From Bacillota bacterium (lineage in GTDB: Bacteria; Bacillota; DTU030; DUMP01), in NCBI GenBank assembly GCA_030154105.1, contig JASKKP010000007.1, positions 25,339 to 89,338 of the forward strand: a stretch of DNA of 64,000 nucleotides, read 5' to 3'. The notes under the pieces were generated by a model. The model did no database searches. It saw nothing but the letters and a program-made list of their open reading frames with translations, and was not told the DNA's origin. This document shows positions 33,844 through 41,981 of the stretch, piece by piece. Position numbers and translations under genes: made by a program. The number at the start of each line of letters is the position of its first letter. Within the stretch, counting starts at the first letter, position 1.

Positions 33844-34653
33844 CTACTTCTCCAGTCCGGCATACCAGCGGGCAAATTCCGCCACCGCCCGGCTTACCGC
33901 TTGTTCGCGCCCGGCGCCCTTTGCTCGGGCGGCCTGGGCCAGCTCACCCTCTATCCGGCGCAGGAGCCCCACGAGCTCTGCTTTGCCGCCGGCCGTATTT
34001 TCCGGCAGTTCTGCCGCCGCGGCCACCATACTTTTTACCTGGGCCTCTGCCTCGGCAGTCCGACCTTCTTCGGCAGCCAGAAGCGTCTCGGCCAGGCCGC
34101 CGGCGACCTCCTGCACGAACTGGTAGTACTCCTTATCGGCCGCCGCATAATCTAGTTCCTTCGCCGCCAATACCTTCGTGACCACCACGGGCCGTACCTT
34201 GTCCTCGGTATACCTCTCCTTAAGCGCTTCGGCCCGCTGGCGCCCAAAAAAGCTACCGGCGCGCACCTGAATTAGATTGCCGGCGGCAACCTGCTCTGCC
34301 GGCCAGCCCTGCTTTTTAATGGCGTCCACCAGGCGGTCGGCGTTGGCCTTTTGGCTAAAGGCTCCTACCTGCACCTCAAAGATCGTGAGCTCGGGCAACT
34401 CCACCTTCCCGCCCGATTGGGGCGGCGGTGCGGGCGCCTCCGGGTTCGTAGGCGCCGGAGACGCCGGTTGGGCCTGGGAAGCCGGCGGCTGGGGCGACTT
34501 AACCGCCGTGGTTTGCCGGAAAAGATAAGAGCCGAAGAAATAACCCAGGGCCACTGCACAAACGGCAGCCACGAGAAACTGCACCAGGCACCCTGCCCCG
34601 CCGCTCGAGCGTTTCGGTTCCGGACGGTGTACGCGGCGCCCTCCCATGCCCAT
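33844..34653 (-). CDS. Membrane-anchored SPOR-domain protein
   Basis: 269 aa. A short basic cytoplasmic N-terminus (RRVHRPEPKRSS) is followed by one membrane helix (LVQFLVAAVCAVALGYFFG, near residues 23-41), a Pro/Ala-rich linker, and a SPOR domain at about 90-160 (FEVQVGAFSQKANADRLVDA, LIQVRAGSFFGRQRAEAL). SPOR domains bind denuded septal or spore-coat peptidoglycan. The helical C-terminal 110 residues have no recognised domain. Division or sporulation septum proteins have this layout, but the exact role is unknown. It converges on copA and is divergent from the MFS gene. Confidence 0.82.
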   Translation of the reverse strand: MGMGGRRVHRPEPKRSSGGAGCLVQFLVAAVCAVALGYFFGSYLFRQTTAVKSPQPPASQAQPASPAPTNPEAPAPPPQSGGKVELPELTIFEVQVGAFSQKANADRLVDAIKKQGWPAEQVAAGNLIQVRAGSFFGRQRAEALKERYTEDKVRPVVVTKVLAAKELDYAAADKEYYQFVQEVAGGLAETLLAAEEGRTAEAEAQVKSMVAAAAELPENTAGGKAELVGLLRRIEGELAQAARAKGAGREQAVSRAVAEFARWYAGLEK

Positions 34654-34776
34654 TCCCCGCTTTCTCCCATATTGTCACTAAGACTATTCGCCCCCCGGGC
34701 AGAAATTCCTCCCAGCGTAAAGGCCTTCTCCAGCGGGAACATTAAGTACTGTAACTTTGCCCCGAGGAGCTTGAAT

Positions 34777-36045
34777 ATGCACGGCAAAACGCTAAGAAGC
34801 TTCGCCGCTTTATGTATCGTGCCCTTCATCCTCGTCCTCAGCAATTCCCTTCTCATTCCCGTGCTGCCGCAAATTCAAAAAGCGCTCAACTTAACCCTCT
34901 TTCAAGCGGGGCTGATCATTACGGCCTTCTCTCTTACCGCCGGCCTCGTCATTCCCTTTGCCGGCTACCTTTCCGACCGCGTGGGGCGCAAGGCGGTTAT
35001 GGTTGCCGCCCTCGCCGTTTTCGGCCTGGGCGGCGTTCTGGCCGGGGTGGCGGGCTGGCTATCTCCGCGAGCTTTCCCCTGGATCTTGGCCGGCCGCGTC
35101 CTCCAAGGTATTGGGGGTGGAGGTACCTACCAACTGGCCATGGCGCTGGCCGGCGATATGTTCACCGACCGCGAACGAAGCCGTGCCCTCGGCTACCTGG
35201 AGGGAGCCAACGGGCTGGGGAAGGTAGTAGCTCCGCTTTTAGGCTCCGCCGCCGCCCTCATCGTTTGGTTTGCACCCTTTTTCGTGTACGGCCTCCTGGC
35301 CTGGCCGGCCGCCTTGCTCGTATGGTTTATCTGTACCGAACCCCCTCTGCCAACCCCACCGCCGGGAAGCACCTACCTGGAAGACTTAAGGAGCGTTCTG
35401 GCCAAACGCGGGCGGGGCCTGGCTATTTCCTTCCTGGCCGGCTTCCTCGGCCTGTTCCTTCTTTTCGGGCTCTTAAGCTACCTGGCCGACGTCTTGGAGA
35501 AACGCCTGGGGATTAGAGGCTTTAGCCGCGGGCTCCTCGTGGCCGTCCCGGTTCTGGCTCTCACCATCACCTCGTCTACCACAGGAGTGTACTTGCAAAA
35601 GCACTTGGAAGAGCGGCTTAAGCCCGTCCTTCTCCTCGGGCTCGCTTTGGTAGCCGTTTCGCTGGTCGCCTTGGCCGCCGTCCCGTCCGGCCTCCTCTTT
35701 CTTTTTCCCTTAACTGCCGCCGGAGTGGGCACCGGCCTTTTTCTCCCCGGGCTTAACCTTCTTATCACCAGCGCCGCCGAAGGCGAGCGCGGGCTGGTTA
35801 CCGCCCTGTACGGTACGGTCCGCTTTTTTGGGGCCGCTCTGGGCCCCCCGGCCCTGGGCTTAGGCTTAAAGTTCGGCCGCTTTCCCCTTTTCCTCGGAGC
35901 AGCGGCAGCCACTGGCCTGGTCCTCTTCCTGGCTTGGCTCCTCATCAAGGTAAACGAAATGTTGCCGCAACATCTGGCAAAGAACCCCGGGGATGAAGGT
36001 TCGGCCGCCGGTCAGAATAAGAAGAGGAAAAGCACAAGGAGGTAA
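34777..36045 (+). CDS. MFS transporter
   Basis: 422 aa from the ATG at 34777 with GAGGAG 7 nt upstream. An open frame extends further upstream but it is antisense to the SPOR gene and lacks a ribosome site. Twelve membrane segments are predicted. The loop motif AGYLSDRVGRKAVM after helix 2 and the RVLQGIGGGGTYQLAM helix (motif B, with Arg and Gln-Gly) place it in the drug/H+ antiporter type. The substrate is unknown. It overlaps nothing but is followed after 6 bp by a small hydrophilic gene that shares its transcript. Confidence 0.88.
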   Translation: MHGKTLRSFAALCIVPFILVLSNSLLIPVLPQIQKALNLTLFQAGLIITAFSLTAGLVIPFAGYLSDRVGRKAVMVAALAVFGLGGVLAGVAGWLSPRAFPWILAGRVLQGIGGGGTYQLAMALAGDMFTDRERSRALGYLEGANGLGKVVAPLLGSAAALIVWFAPFFVYGLLAWPAALLVWFICTEPPLPTPPPGSTYLEDLRSVLAKRGRGLAISFLAGFLGLFLLFGLLSYLADVLEKRLGIRGFSRGLLVAVPVLALTITSSTTGVYLQKHLEERLKPVLLLGLALVAVSLVALAAVPSGLLFLFPLTAAGVGTGLFLPGLNLLITSAAEGERGLVTALYGTVRFFGAALGPPALGLGLKFGRFPLFLGAAAATGLVLFLAWLLIKVNEMLPQHLAKNPGDEGSAAGQNKKRKSTRR

Positions 36046-36051
36046 AGCCCG

Positions 36052-36471
36052 GTGACGAAAAATGAAAAGGAGACCGCCAAGAATAAGTTTTTTGCCCCGG
36101 CGACCCGTGGCGAGGAAGAAGATATGTTTGGCCAAGCCGCCCTCACCGACGGCGACCGTTTCGGCGAGCTCATCCCCAGCCTGCACGCCTGGATGCCGCC
36201 CGAGGCTATGCGGGAACGGGTTAAATACATGGAGGAGGTGACGCAAAACTTGGCCCGGAAAGAAGAAGAGGCACGCCAGAAGTCTAAGAGGCTGGACGTT
36301 CCTCCCTGGCCGACCGCTCAGTCCGACCAAGAAGCCTATGCCGCCCAGGCCGCCGCCCCGCCGGAGAGGGCAAGGGGGGTTCCGGCCGGCAAGGAGTTCC
36401 TCGACGAATACGGCAAAGAGCTCCGGGCACCGCAGGGAAAGAAGGCAAATCACAAGCAGCCGGCAGGTTGA
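36052..36471 (+). CDS. Hypothetical hydrophilic protein downstream of the MFS gene
   Basis: 139 aa from a GTG start with AGGAGG 9 nt upstream inside the MFS 3' end. The protein is charged and Ala/Glu-rich, without a signal peptide or membrane segment. A central stretch (WMPPEAMRERVKYMEEVTQN) is helical and probably a coiled coil, flanked by Pro-rich and low-complexity tails. I do not recognise a family. Tight coupling to the MFS gene and the terminator 10 bp downstream support a real gene. It could be an accessory protein or a spore-related small protein. Confidence 0.6.
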   Translation: MTKNEKETAKNKFFAPATRGEEEDMFGQAALTDGDRFGELIPSLHAWMPPEAMRERVKYMEEVTQNLARKEEEARQKSKRLDVPPWPTAQSDQEAYAAQAAAPPERARGVPAGKEFLDEYGKELRAPQGKKANHKQPAG

Positions 36472-36480
36472 TAAAGCTCG

Positions 36481-36509
36481 GCGCCGCGGTGCGGCGCTTT
36501 TTCTCTTTT
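36481..36509 (+). terminator. Rho-independent terminator of the MFS-hypothetical transcript
   Basis: GCGCCGC and GCGGCGC form a perfect 7-bp stem with a 3-nt loop followed by TTTTTTCTCTTTT on the plus strand. Confidence 0.88.
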
Positions 36510-36969
36510 AGATGATGCCCAGGGCCTTGAGTACGTCTAGGAGCACGGCCGTAAGCCCCGCCGCCATTACCGGCCCCACCGGGATTCCGCCGAAAAAGGC
36601 AATGGAGACGAGGGAGCCCAGTACCACCCCGGCGGCCACCCGCGGCTCGAGTTGTAAGAGATCCACCCCCTTGTGGTTCATTATCGAAGACATGGTACCG
36701 CCCAGGACGGCTACCAGGCCTACCGGCGAAAGCAGGGTAGCGACCACGTCGGCAAAGCGTAAATCGCCCCGGACCAGCGGCGCCAGCACGGCCGTGGTGA
36801 GAAAGAAGAGCCCGAGAAAGATGCCGTGCCGGCATAGGAACGAGATACCTTCCTGCCCCGGCAGGACGGCCAGGGCCAGGACAAAGGCCGTGGCGCCGCC
36901 CAAGATCTTGTTTCCTGTGGCCAGGGCGGCAGCCATAATTAAGACCACCAGGATGACGCCGTCGCGCAT
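36508..36969 (-). CDS. DUF441 family membrane protein
   Basis: 153 aa with four membrane segments and the family pattern: ATGNKILGGATAFVLAL near residue 17, GIFLGLFFLTTAVLAPLV near 48, GGTMSSIMNHKGVDLLQLEP near 89, and GSLVSIAFFGGIPVGPVMAAG near 118. YeaL/DUF441 proteins are widely distributed and of unknown function. GGGAGGGAGAAGCC precedes the ATG. It converges on the hypothetical gene and is divergent from the substrate-binding lipoprotein. Confidence 0.88.
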   Translation of the reverse strand: MRDGVILVVLIMAAALATGNKILGGATAFVLALAVLPGQEGISFLCRHGIFLGLFFLTTAVLAPLVRGDLRFADVVATLLSPVGLVAVLGGTMSSIMNHKGVDLLQLEPRVAAGVVLGSLVSIAFFGGIPVGPVMAAGLTAVLLDVLKALGII

Positions 36970-37092
36970 GGCTTCTCCCTCCCTTCCTTGCTAACAGCAT
37001 ATGCCTCCCTGGGTTGGTGAATGTTCCCACGCACCTTTTGGAAGATAAGCTTATATGCTGCTTGCGGCAAAACTTGAAGGGAGGTTGAGAAA

Positions 37093-38079
37093 GTGAGGCG
37101 TTTTCTCATCGTCTTCCTGGTGTTTATCCTCGCGGCCGGGATGCTGGTTTCGAGTGGCTGCACCGGAAAGCCCCCGACCGCCGCGGCACCCAGGATCCGG
37201 CTGGCCGACCAGTTTGGATTGGGCTATGCGCCCTTAACCATCATGCTGGAGAAGAAGTTGCTGGAGAAGCATCTACCGGGAATTCAAATTGAACGCAAAA
37301 AGTTCGGTTCCGGCAGCGCCGTGCGCGAGGCGATGATCGCCGGCGATCTCGATGTGGGCTTTATGGGTATCCCGCCCTTTTTAGTGGGCTGGGACAAAGG
37401 AGTGGACTGGAAAATTGCCGGTGCTCTGGACAGCATGCCGCTCCTTCTCCTAACGTACCGGGAAGAAGTAAAAGGGATCAAGGACCTGAGGCCTAAGGAT
37501 AAGGTTGCCCTGCCCGGCCCCGGGTCCAACCAGCACATCCTTCTCGCCATGGCGGCGGAAAAAGAGTTAGGGGACGCCCGGGCGCTGGACGAGATCATTG
37601 TGGCCATGCCCCACCCGGACGCCGCCACCGCGCTCCTCAGCCGGCAGGACATCACCTGCTACTACGGGGCCCCGCCGTACCAGTACGAACTTCTCCACCA
37701 ACCGGGGATAAGGCAGATCGGCGACGGGTTTACGGCCTTCGGCGAACCCTTTTCTTACATCGTCGCCGTAGCCGCCGGCAAGTTCTACCGCGAGCAGCCC
37801 CAAATCTACCGGGCCTTTTGCGCCGCCCTGGAGGAAAGCCTTAACTTTATCCGGGCCAACCCAGAGGAGGCGGCCGATATCCTGGCCCGGGTGGAAAAAA
37901 CCGTTCCCGCCGCCACCTACAAAGAACACCTCACCTGGCCGGGCACAAACTGGGACATTACTCCTCGCGGCATCATGCGCTATGCCAGGTACATGCAGGA
38001 AGCAGGCTACATCAAAAAAACTCCCGCCTCCTGGCAGGAAGTCACTTATCCCAACCTCCATGCGCTCAAAGGCAGTTGA
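37093..38079 (+). CDS. ABC transporter substrate-binding lipoprotein (SsuA/NrtA/THI5-like)
   Basis: 328 aa from a GTG start with GGGAGGT 8 nt upstream. The signal peptide ends in the lipobox SSGC (Cys near 23). The mature part begins RIRLADQFGLGYAPLTIMLE and carries FGSGSAVREAMIAGDLDVGFMG and PGPGSNQHILLAMAAE, typical of the nitrate/sulfonate/taurine/pyrimidine binding fold (NMT1/SsuA). The ligand cannot be told. No permease or ATPase gene is adjacent, so its transporter must be encoded elsewhere. A strong terminator follows. Confidence 0.85.
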   Translation: MRRFLIVFLVFILAAGMLVSSGCTGKPPTAAAPRIRLADQFGLGYAPLTIMLEKKLLEKHLPGIQIERKKFGSGSAVREAMIAGDLDVGFMGIPPFLVGWDKGVDWKIAGALDSMPLLLLTYREEVKGIKDLRPKDKVALPGPGSNQHILLAMAAEKELGDARALDEIIVAMPHPDAATALLSRQDITCYYGAPPYQYELLHQPGIRQIGDGFTAFGEPFSYIVAVAAGKFYREQPQIYRAFCAALEESLNFIRANPEEAADILARVEKTVPAATYKEHLTWPGTNWDITPRGIMRYARYMQEAGYIKKTPASWQEVTYPNLHALKGS

Positions 38080-38158
38080 TTCCAATAAAAGGAAAAAAGT
38101 TCCTTGCATATTTGACCATGGACATGAAAGAATAACGGCGTAAACTTCCTTTTGCCAA

Positions 38159-38199
38159 GAAAGAACGGCCGGAGGAAAAGGGTGGCCGTTCTTTCTTTT
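38159..38199 (+). terminator. Strong terminator after the substrate-binding protein gene
   Basis: GAAAGAACGGCC and GGCCGTTCTTTC form a perfect 12-bp stem with a 13-nt loop followed by TTTT. It separates this gene from the spore protein gene. Confidence 0.85.
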
Positions 38200-38279
38200 C
38201 ATGGGACTTAAGGGAAGAAATTATCATCATAAGCGGTATCGCTTCGGTCAAAATAAGAACGAAAGGAGGTGAACCGTAA

Positions 38280-38531
38280 ATGGCAAGAGGAAGTTACAAC
38301 CGTTCTCGCGGCGCGGCGCACGTTGTTCCGGAAGCCTGGAACGCGATGAACAACTGGAAGTACGAGGTTGCTCGTGAGCTCGGTGTGGATACCCAGATTC
38401 AGAACGGCTACTGGGGCAACGTGGCTTCGCGCGACGCCGGCGCCGTCGGTGGTCACATGGTCCGGAAGATGATCGAAATGGCTGAGTCGCAACTGAGTGG
38501 GAAGGCTGCTGGCCCAACGACCACCCGGTAA
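38280..38531 (+). CDS. Alpha/beta-type small acid-soluble spore protein
   Basis: 83 aa with an excellent AAAGGAGGTGA ribosome site. VPEAWNAMNNWKYEVARELG and YWGNVASRDAGAVGGHMVRKM match the two conserved blocks of alpha/beta-type SASPs, including the GPR cleavage region (KYEVARELG) and the DNA-binding G-x-V-GGxMV part. These proteins coat DNA in the dormant spore and protect it from UV and heat. A sigma-G promoter is expected. A CATCATA element at 38225-38231 is a possible -10, but no good -35 was found. This gene marks the organism as an endospore former. Confidence 0.93.
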   Translation: MARGSYNRSRGAAHVVPEAWNAMNNWKYEVARELGVDTQIQNGYWGNVASRDAGAVGGHMVRKMIEMAESQLSGKAAGPTTTR

Positions 38532-38586
38532 CGCGACACGTACGACGGGGTTTTCAAGGTAACAACCTTGCACCGAAATATAAAAA

Positions 38587-38609
38587 GGGCCTCTCACCCG
38601 GGGAGGCCC
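38587..38609. terminator. Bidirectional terminator between spore protein and truncated MFS
   Basis: GGGCCTC and GAGGCCC form a 7-bp stem. On the minus strand it is followed by TTTTTATATTT and so terminates the MFS remnant. On the plus strand it follows the spore protein gene but has only a weak T tract. Confidence 0.75.
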
Positions 38610-38619
38610 GTTCATCTTG

Positions 38620-39303
38620 CTAGACGCTGTCCGTTCCAGGTTTTTGCCTGAAGCGCTGCCTTATTGAGTACGACACAACCAGTGCCAGGCCGAGTCCAAT
38701 GACGCCGCCTGCGGCCAAGGCTACCGGAGCTCCTCCCCAACCGGCTACCGTCCCCGCAAAAAGGCTGCCGAAAGGTATCACGCCGCCGAAGACTAATGAG
38801 TACAGGCTCATAATTCGCCCGCGGAGCTCATCCGGGGAGGCCAGCTGGATGGTAGTATTTACCGAAGCGGTAAAAGTAATCATCGACCAACCGGTGAGGG
38901 CCAGGAAAAGAAAAGCCAAAGGGAAAGAGCGCACCAATGCTACTGCCACCTGGAAGAGGGTAACACCGGTCGCCCCGGCTACCAGGAGAAAGCGTTGCGG
39001 GCCCCGGTGGCTGATGAAAGCCAGCATAATCGCCCCGGCGAAAGCGCCGATGCCCAAGGCGGCCATAAGAAAGCCGTATCCGGTTTCCGTAAGCCTCAGA
39101 GTGTGCTTGGCGTAGGCCGGCACCAGCACGTTAAAGTTCATGGCAAACATGCTCAAGACGGCCATGAGAAGGAGGGGTTCAAGAATGGCCGGAGTGCGGC
39201 GCACATAGTCTATGCCGGCGGCAATGTTGGCCCAGATAGGTTCACGGCGCCGAAGGGCCGGCTTCTCCTCCGGCAGCCGCATCAGAAGAAGGCCCACGAT
39301 CAC
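38620..39303 (-). pseudogene. MFS transporter, 5'-truncated (C-terminal half)
   Basis: 227 aa from a GTG start, corresponding to about the last six helices of an MFS_3-type exporter (about 410 aa normally). It starts with the central loop after helix 6 (LPEEKPALRRREPIWANIAAG), then NFNVLVPAYAKHTLRLTETG, FTASVNTTIQLASPDELRGR and FGGVIPFGSLFAGTVAGW. No N-terminal half is present: the open frame upstream runs only 36 codons before the stop of the neighbouring TPM gene. It is probably a decayed gene, though a half-size transporter cannot be strictly excluded. Confidence 0.75.
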
Positions 39304-39411
39304 GCCTACCCTCTCATTGTTTAGCTTTGCTTGCCGGGCTAGTACATTGATACCGTAGTACGCTCCGGCCCCCCGGTCAAGGGTTTGGCCTGAAGGCTCC
39401 CTCCGGCAGGG

Positions 39412-40230
39412 CTAACGGCTGGCACCGCCCCCGCCTGACGAACCGCCGCCGAAACCGCCTCCGCCCCAGTCCCCGCCGCCAAAACCGCCCCAGCCGCCGA
39501 AGCCGCCGCCCCAGCCACCGCCGAAACCGCCCCACCACCAAAAGCCGCGGCGGCGCCGCCCCATGCTGCTGGCCAGGAAAATGAACAGGAAAATGAGAAG
39601 TGGCACTAGTTCCCAGGGAAGGCCTGCCAAAGTGTCGCCGGCCAACTGGTAATCAGTAAGCACATTTAAGGTGCGGTCGGCGGTTAGGTCTACACCGTAT
39701 TCTTCAGCCACCACTGCCGCCAGGGCCAGGTAGCCGGCACGGATACCCTCAGCGTACTTTCCCTCCTGCCAGAAGGGTAAAACCTTTTCATCCAGAATCC
39801 GGCCGGCCTTGCCGTCGGGAATGGCTCCTTCCAGCCCGTACCCGACTTCGATGCGGACTTTGCCTCTTTCGCCTTTAAGGAGGCGCTCCTTGTCCACAAG
39901 AAGGAGCACGCCGTTATTCTTTTCTTTGTCGCCTAAGCCCCAGGCGCGGAAAAGCGCGAGGGCGTAATCCTCGATGGGTACACCGCCCAGTGAAGGCACT
40001 GTAACCACCACGATCTCCGCGCCGGTCTTCGCATCTAAAGCCCGGCCGACGGCTTCGAGCTCGCTCTTCGTTACGGCATCAAGCAGGCCGGCGAAGTCGT
40101 TCACGAAGGTGGCCGTAGGCGGGCGGGGCGGCAGCGAGGGGGCTGCCGCGGCCGCCGGTGACAGCAGCAAAGCAGCCGCGGTGACGGTCAGGAGCAGCAC
40201 CTCAGCGAGACCACGGCGTGCCGCATGCAT
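39412..40230 (-). CDS. TPM-domain secreted protein with Gly/Trp-rich tail
   Basis: 272 aa. A signal peptide covers about residues 1-29. The TPM domain (about 35-160; TFVNDFAGLLDAVTKSELE, GAEIVVVTVPSLGGVPIEDYALALF, NNGVLLLVDKERL, RIEVGYGLEGAIPDGKAG) is followed by a membrane helix (LVPLLIFLFIFLASSMG) and a Gly-Trp-Phe-rich tail ending SSGGGGASR. Such YgcG/TPM proteins are co-encoded with LemA across bacteria and their molecular role is unclear. The lemA gene lies 12 bp upstream, so the two are co-transcribed. Confidence 0.9.
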   Translation of the reverse strand: MHAARRGLAEVLLLTVTAAALLLSPAAAAAPSLPPRPPTATFVNDFAGLLDAVTKSELEAVGRALDAKTGAEIVVVTVPSLGGVPIEDYALALFRAWGLGDKEKNNGVLLLVDKERLLKGERGKVRIEVGYGLEGAIPDGKAGRILDEKVLPFWQEGKYAEGIRAGYLALAAVVAEEYGVDLTADRTLNVLTDYQLAGDTLAGLPWELVPLLIFLFIFLASSMGRRRRGFWWWGGFGGGWGGGFGGWGGFGGGDWGGGGFGGGSSGGGGASR

Positions 40231-40242
40231 CGCTTCTCGTCC

Positions 40243-40815
40243 TCACTTTTGGGCCGGGGCGCCGAAGTTCACCTGCGGTGCCTCCCGAGCCCCGGGTTCC
40301 GCTTGGAAGTATTCTCTGGGGGTAAAGCCTAAAAGGCGGGCAAAGATCACCGTGGGAAAACGCCTTATGGCGGCATTGTAGCGCTGGACGGCGTTATTAT
40401 AGTCCATACGGGCCACGGCAATTCGGTTTTCGGTGCCTGCCAGTTCGTCCTGCAGCTGGCGGAAATTGGCATCAGCCTTGAGGTTGGGGTAGTTCTCCAC
40501 TACCGCGAGGAGCCGACTCAAGGCGCCGCTGAGCTGGGCATCTGCTTGCGCTGCGTCCCTTACGCTTTGCGCACCGGCCAGCTTAGCCCGCGCTTCGTTC
40601 ACCTGGGCGAAAACGGCCTCTTCATGGGCCGCATAGCCCTTCACCGTTGCCACAAGGTTGGGAATGAGGTCCGAGCGCCGCTGCAACTGGTTTTCCACCT
40701 GACTCCAGCGGCTGTCTACTGCTTCCTCTAGGTTCACCAAGCTGTTATAGCTGCTAAAAGCGAAAAGGGCCAGAACTAAGACTACGGCTATAATGGCCAT
40801 AGCGGTCTTGGACAT
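40243..40815 (-). CDS. lemA: LemA family protein
   Basis: 190 aa. One N-terminal membrane helix (MAIIAVVLVLALFAFSSY), then a helical domain with NLEEAVDSRWSQVENQLQRR, DLIPNLVATVKGYAAHE, and VENYPNLKADANFRQLQDELAGTENRIAVAR, the last being the LemA signature. LemA proteins have an extracellular N-terminus and helical body and unknown function. GGAAAGGAGAAACC precedes the ATG. Confidence 0.93.
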   Translation of the reverse strand: MSKTAMAIIAVVLVLALFAFSSYNSLVNLEEAVDSRWSQVENQLQRRSDLIPNLVATVKGYAAHEEAVFAQVNEARAKLAGAQSVRDAAQADAQLSGALSRLLAVVENYPNLKADANFRQLQDELAGTENRIAVARMDYNNAVQRYNAAIRRFPTVIFARLLGFTPREYFQAEPGAREAPQVNFGAPAQK

Positions 40816-40949
40816 ACGGTTTCTCCTTTCCTTCCAAATTGAAATGCCAACAATCCTTTCGCCTTGTCTTTTCTCTTGTTATCCAAGGTTCCGCCGAACG
40901 CGTCCCCTTTTCCATACGCGCTCGGGCGGCGAAAGTTGCCCCAGCCGGC

Positions 40950-41390
40950 TCATTTTTTCTTCTTAGCCCGCCGGATGAGGTGCACCAACTCCTCTGAAGG
41001 ACTTAGGATAACCCAGCGCTCTTCATCTTTCGGTCCCCAGCGAATGGCCACCAGGTTGCTTATGGTGATGGCCGCCCGAAGCTTAGGGCCCCTAGGTAAG
41101 TTCCGCCCGCCCGGGCAGGAACGTATTTCTCGAATCTCCGCCACTGGAATGCTCGCTCCCCGCCAGGCCTGCCGCACCTTAAGCCGTCCTCCCTCTAGGG
41201 TGTATACCGTAAAGGCGCGCTGCAGAAGATCAAGCAGCAGGGCAAAGGCAAGCGAACCCCACAGGACGAAGGCAAACTCAGAGGCGCGGCTGCGCCAGGC
41301 CTGCCAGAAGAGCAGCGCCAACAAGACGTAGTTGAGAAGGTGCGCTGCGCTCCGATTTTCCGCCAGGAAGAGCGGGTATTCCCGTTTCAC
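40950..41390 (-). CDS. Hypothetical membrane protein with PH-like domain
   Basis: 146 aa from a GTG start with GGGAGGGGGAAGC upstream. Two membrane helices at about residues 16-55 are followed by a compact beta-rich part (TVYTLEGGRLKVRQAWRGAS, IPVAEIREIRSCP, AITISNLVAIRWG, WVILSPSEELVHLIR) resembling bacterial PH-like domains such as those of DUF304/YdbT-type proteins. The end is very basic (RRAKKKK). No family is certain. It precedes lemA by 134 bp on the same strand but may not share its promoter. Confidence 0.6.
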   Translation of the reverse strand: MKREYPLFLAENRSAAHLLNYVLLALLFWQAWRSRASEFAFVLWGSLAFALLLDLLQRAFTVYTLEGGRLKVRQAWRGASIPVAEIREIRSCPGGRNLPRGPKLRAAITISNLVAIRWGPKDEERWVILSPSEELVHLIRRAKKKK

Positions 41391-41631
41391 TTGCTTCCCC
41401 CTCCCGAGTCAGGGTCGGCAAGCCGTATGCCGCCACAAAGCCGCTGAATAAAGGTTCATTTCCTTACCTCCTACCGGGTTGTTGAACGGGTTCTTAAAGA
41501 TAAATTCGCCGGGCAGACCGGTTTCCCTCTATTTCGCGCCTCCCTGCCAAGGATCCAACGCCGAAAATGTCGGGTTAGCCGAACTTAACTTTGCTGGGCG
41601 TCGTTAGCACCCTCGTTGCCGGTCGGCGGTT

Positions 41632-41898
41632 TTGCGGGTAACCTATTCCATGACCGGGCGGGAACCAACCGGGGCCGTCGAACGTCTCACCACTACCGGC
41701 GCCGAAACCTGCCTGGCGCCGCGCGGCGAGACCATGAGCTTTGCTCCCCAGTGGTCGCCGGACGGCCGTTACCTGGCTTACTATACCGCAACCGGCAAAA
41801 AGGGCAATACCGACCCCTACAACAAGTACGACATAATTTCTGGAGAGGACGCTCCCCTACCCATCGCCGCCGCCATCCAGATCGCCTCCCAGCGTTGA
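41632..41898 (+). pseudogene. Fragment of a PD40/TolB-like beta-propeller protein
   Basis: A short open frame (88 codons, TTG possible start, no clear ribosome site) containing FAPQWSPDGRYLAYYT, the WSPDGxxLAY blade motif of TolB/PD40 propellers. Only one blade is present and no signal peptide is seen. The frame upstream has a stop at 41605-41607. The 240 bp upstream back to 41391 holds no other gene. It is most likely a remnant. Confidence 0.5.
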
Positions 41899-41920
41899 CA
41901 CTTTCGCACCCCTACATTTG

Positions 41921-41949
41921 TTGACATACAGGCGCTCCGGATTTAGATT
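41921..41949 (+). promoter_or_regulatory. Sigma-A-type promoter for the DUF134 gene
   Basis: TTGACA (41921-41926) and TAGATT (41944-41949) are separated by 17 bp. The -35 is perfect and the -10 matches four of six positions. It is 33 bp upstream of the start codon. Confidence 0.7.
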
Positions 41950-41981
41950 AGACGGTAGAGCGAGAACTAAGCAGGGGAGAG

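Noticed and set aside
34351..34776. Long N-terminal extension of the MFS transporter
   Set aside because: The extension is antisense to the SPOR gene, Arg/Pro-rich, and lacks a ribosome site. The ATG at 34777 has GAGGAG and begins a normal first helix.
38200..38231. Sigma-G promoter for the spore protein gene
   Set aside because: CATCATA is a fair -10, but the only -35 candidate is about 21 bp away, outside the usual 17-18 bp.
39418..39545. Short GC-rich repeats that might suggest a repeat array
   Set aside because: They encode the Gly/Trp-rich tail of the TPM protein in frame and have no spacer-repeat structure.
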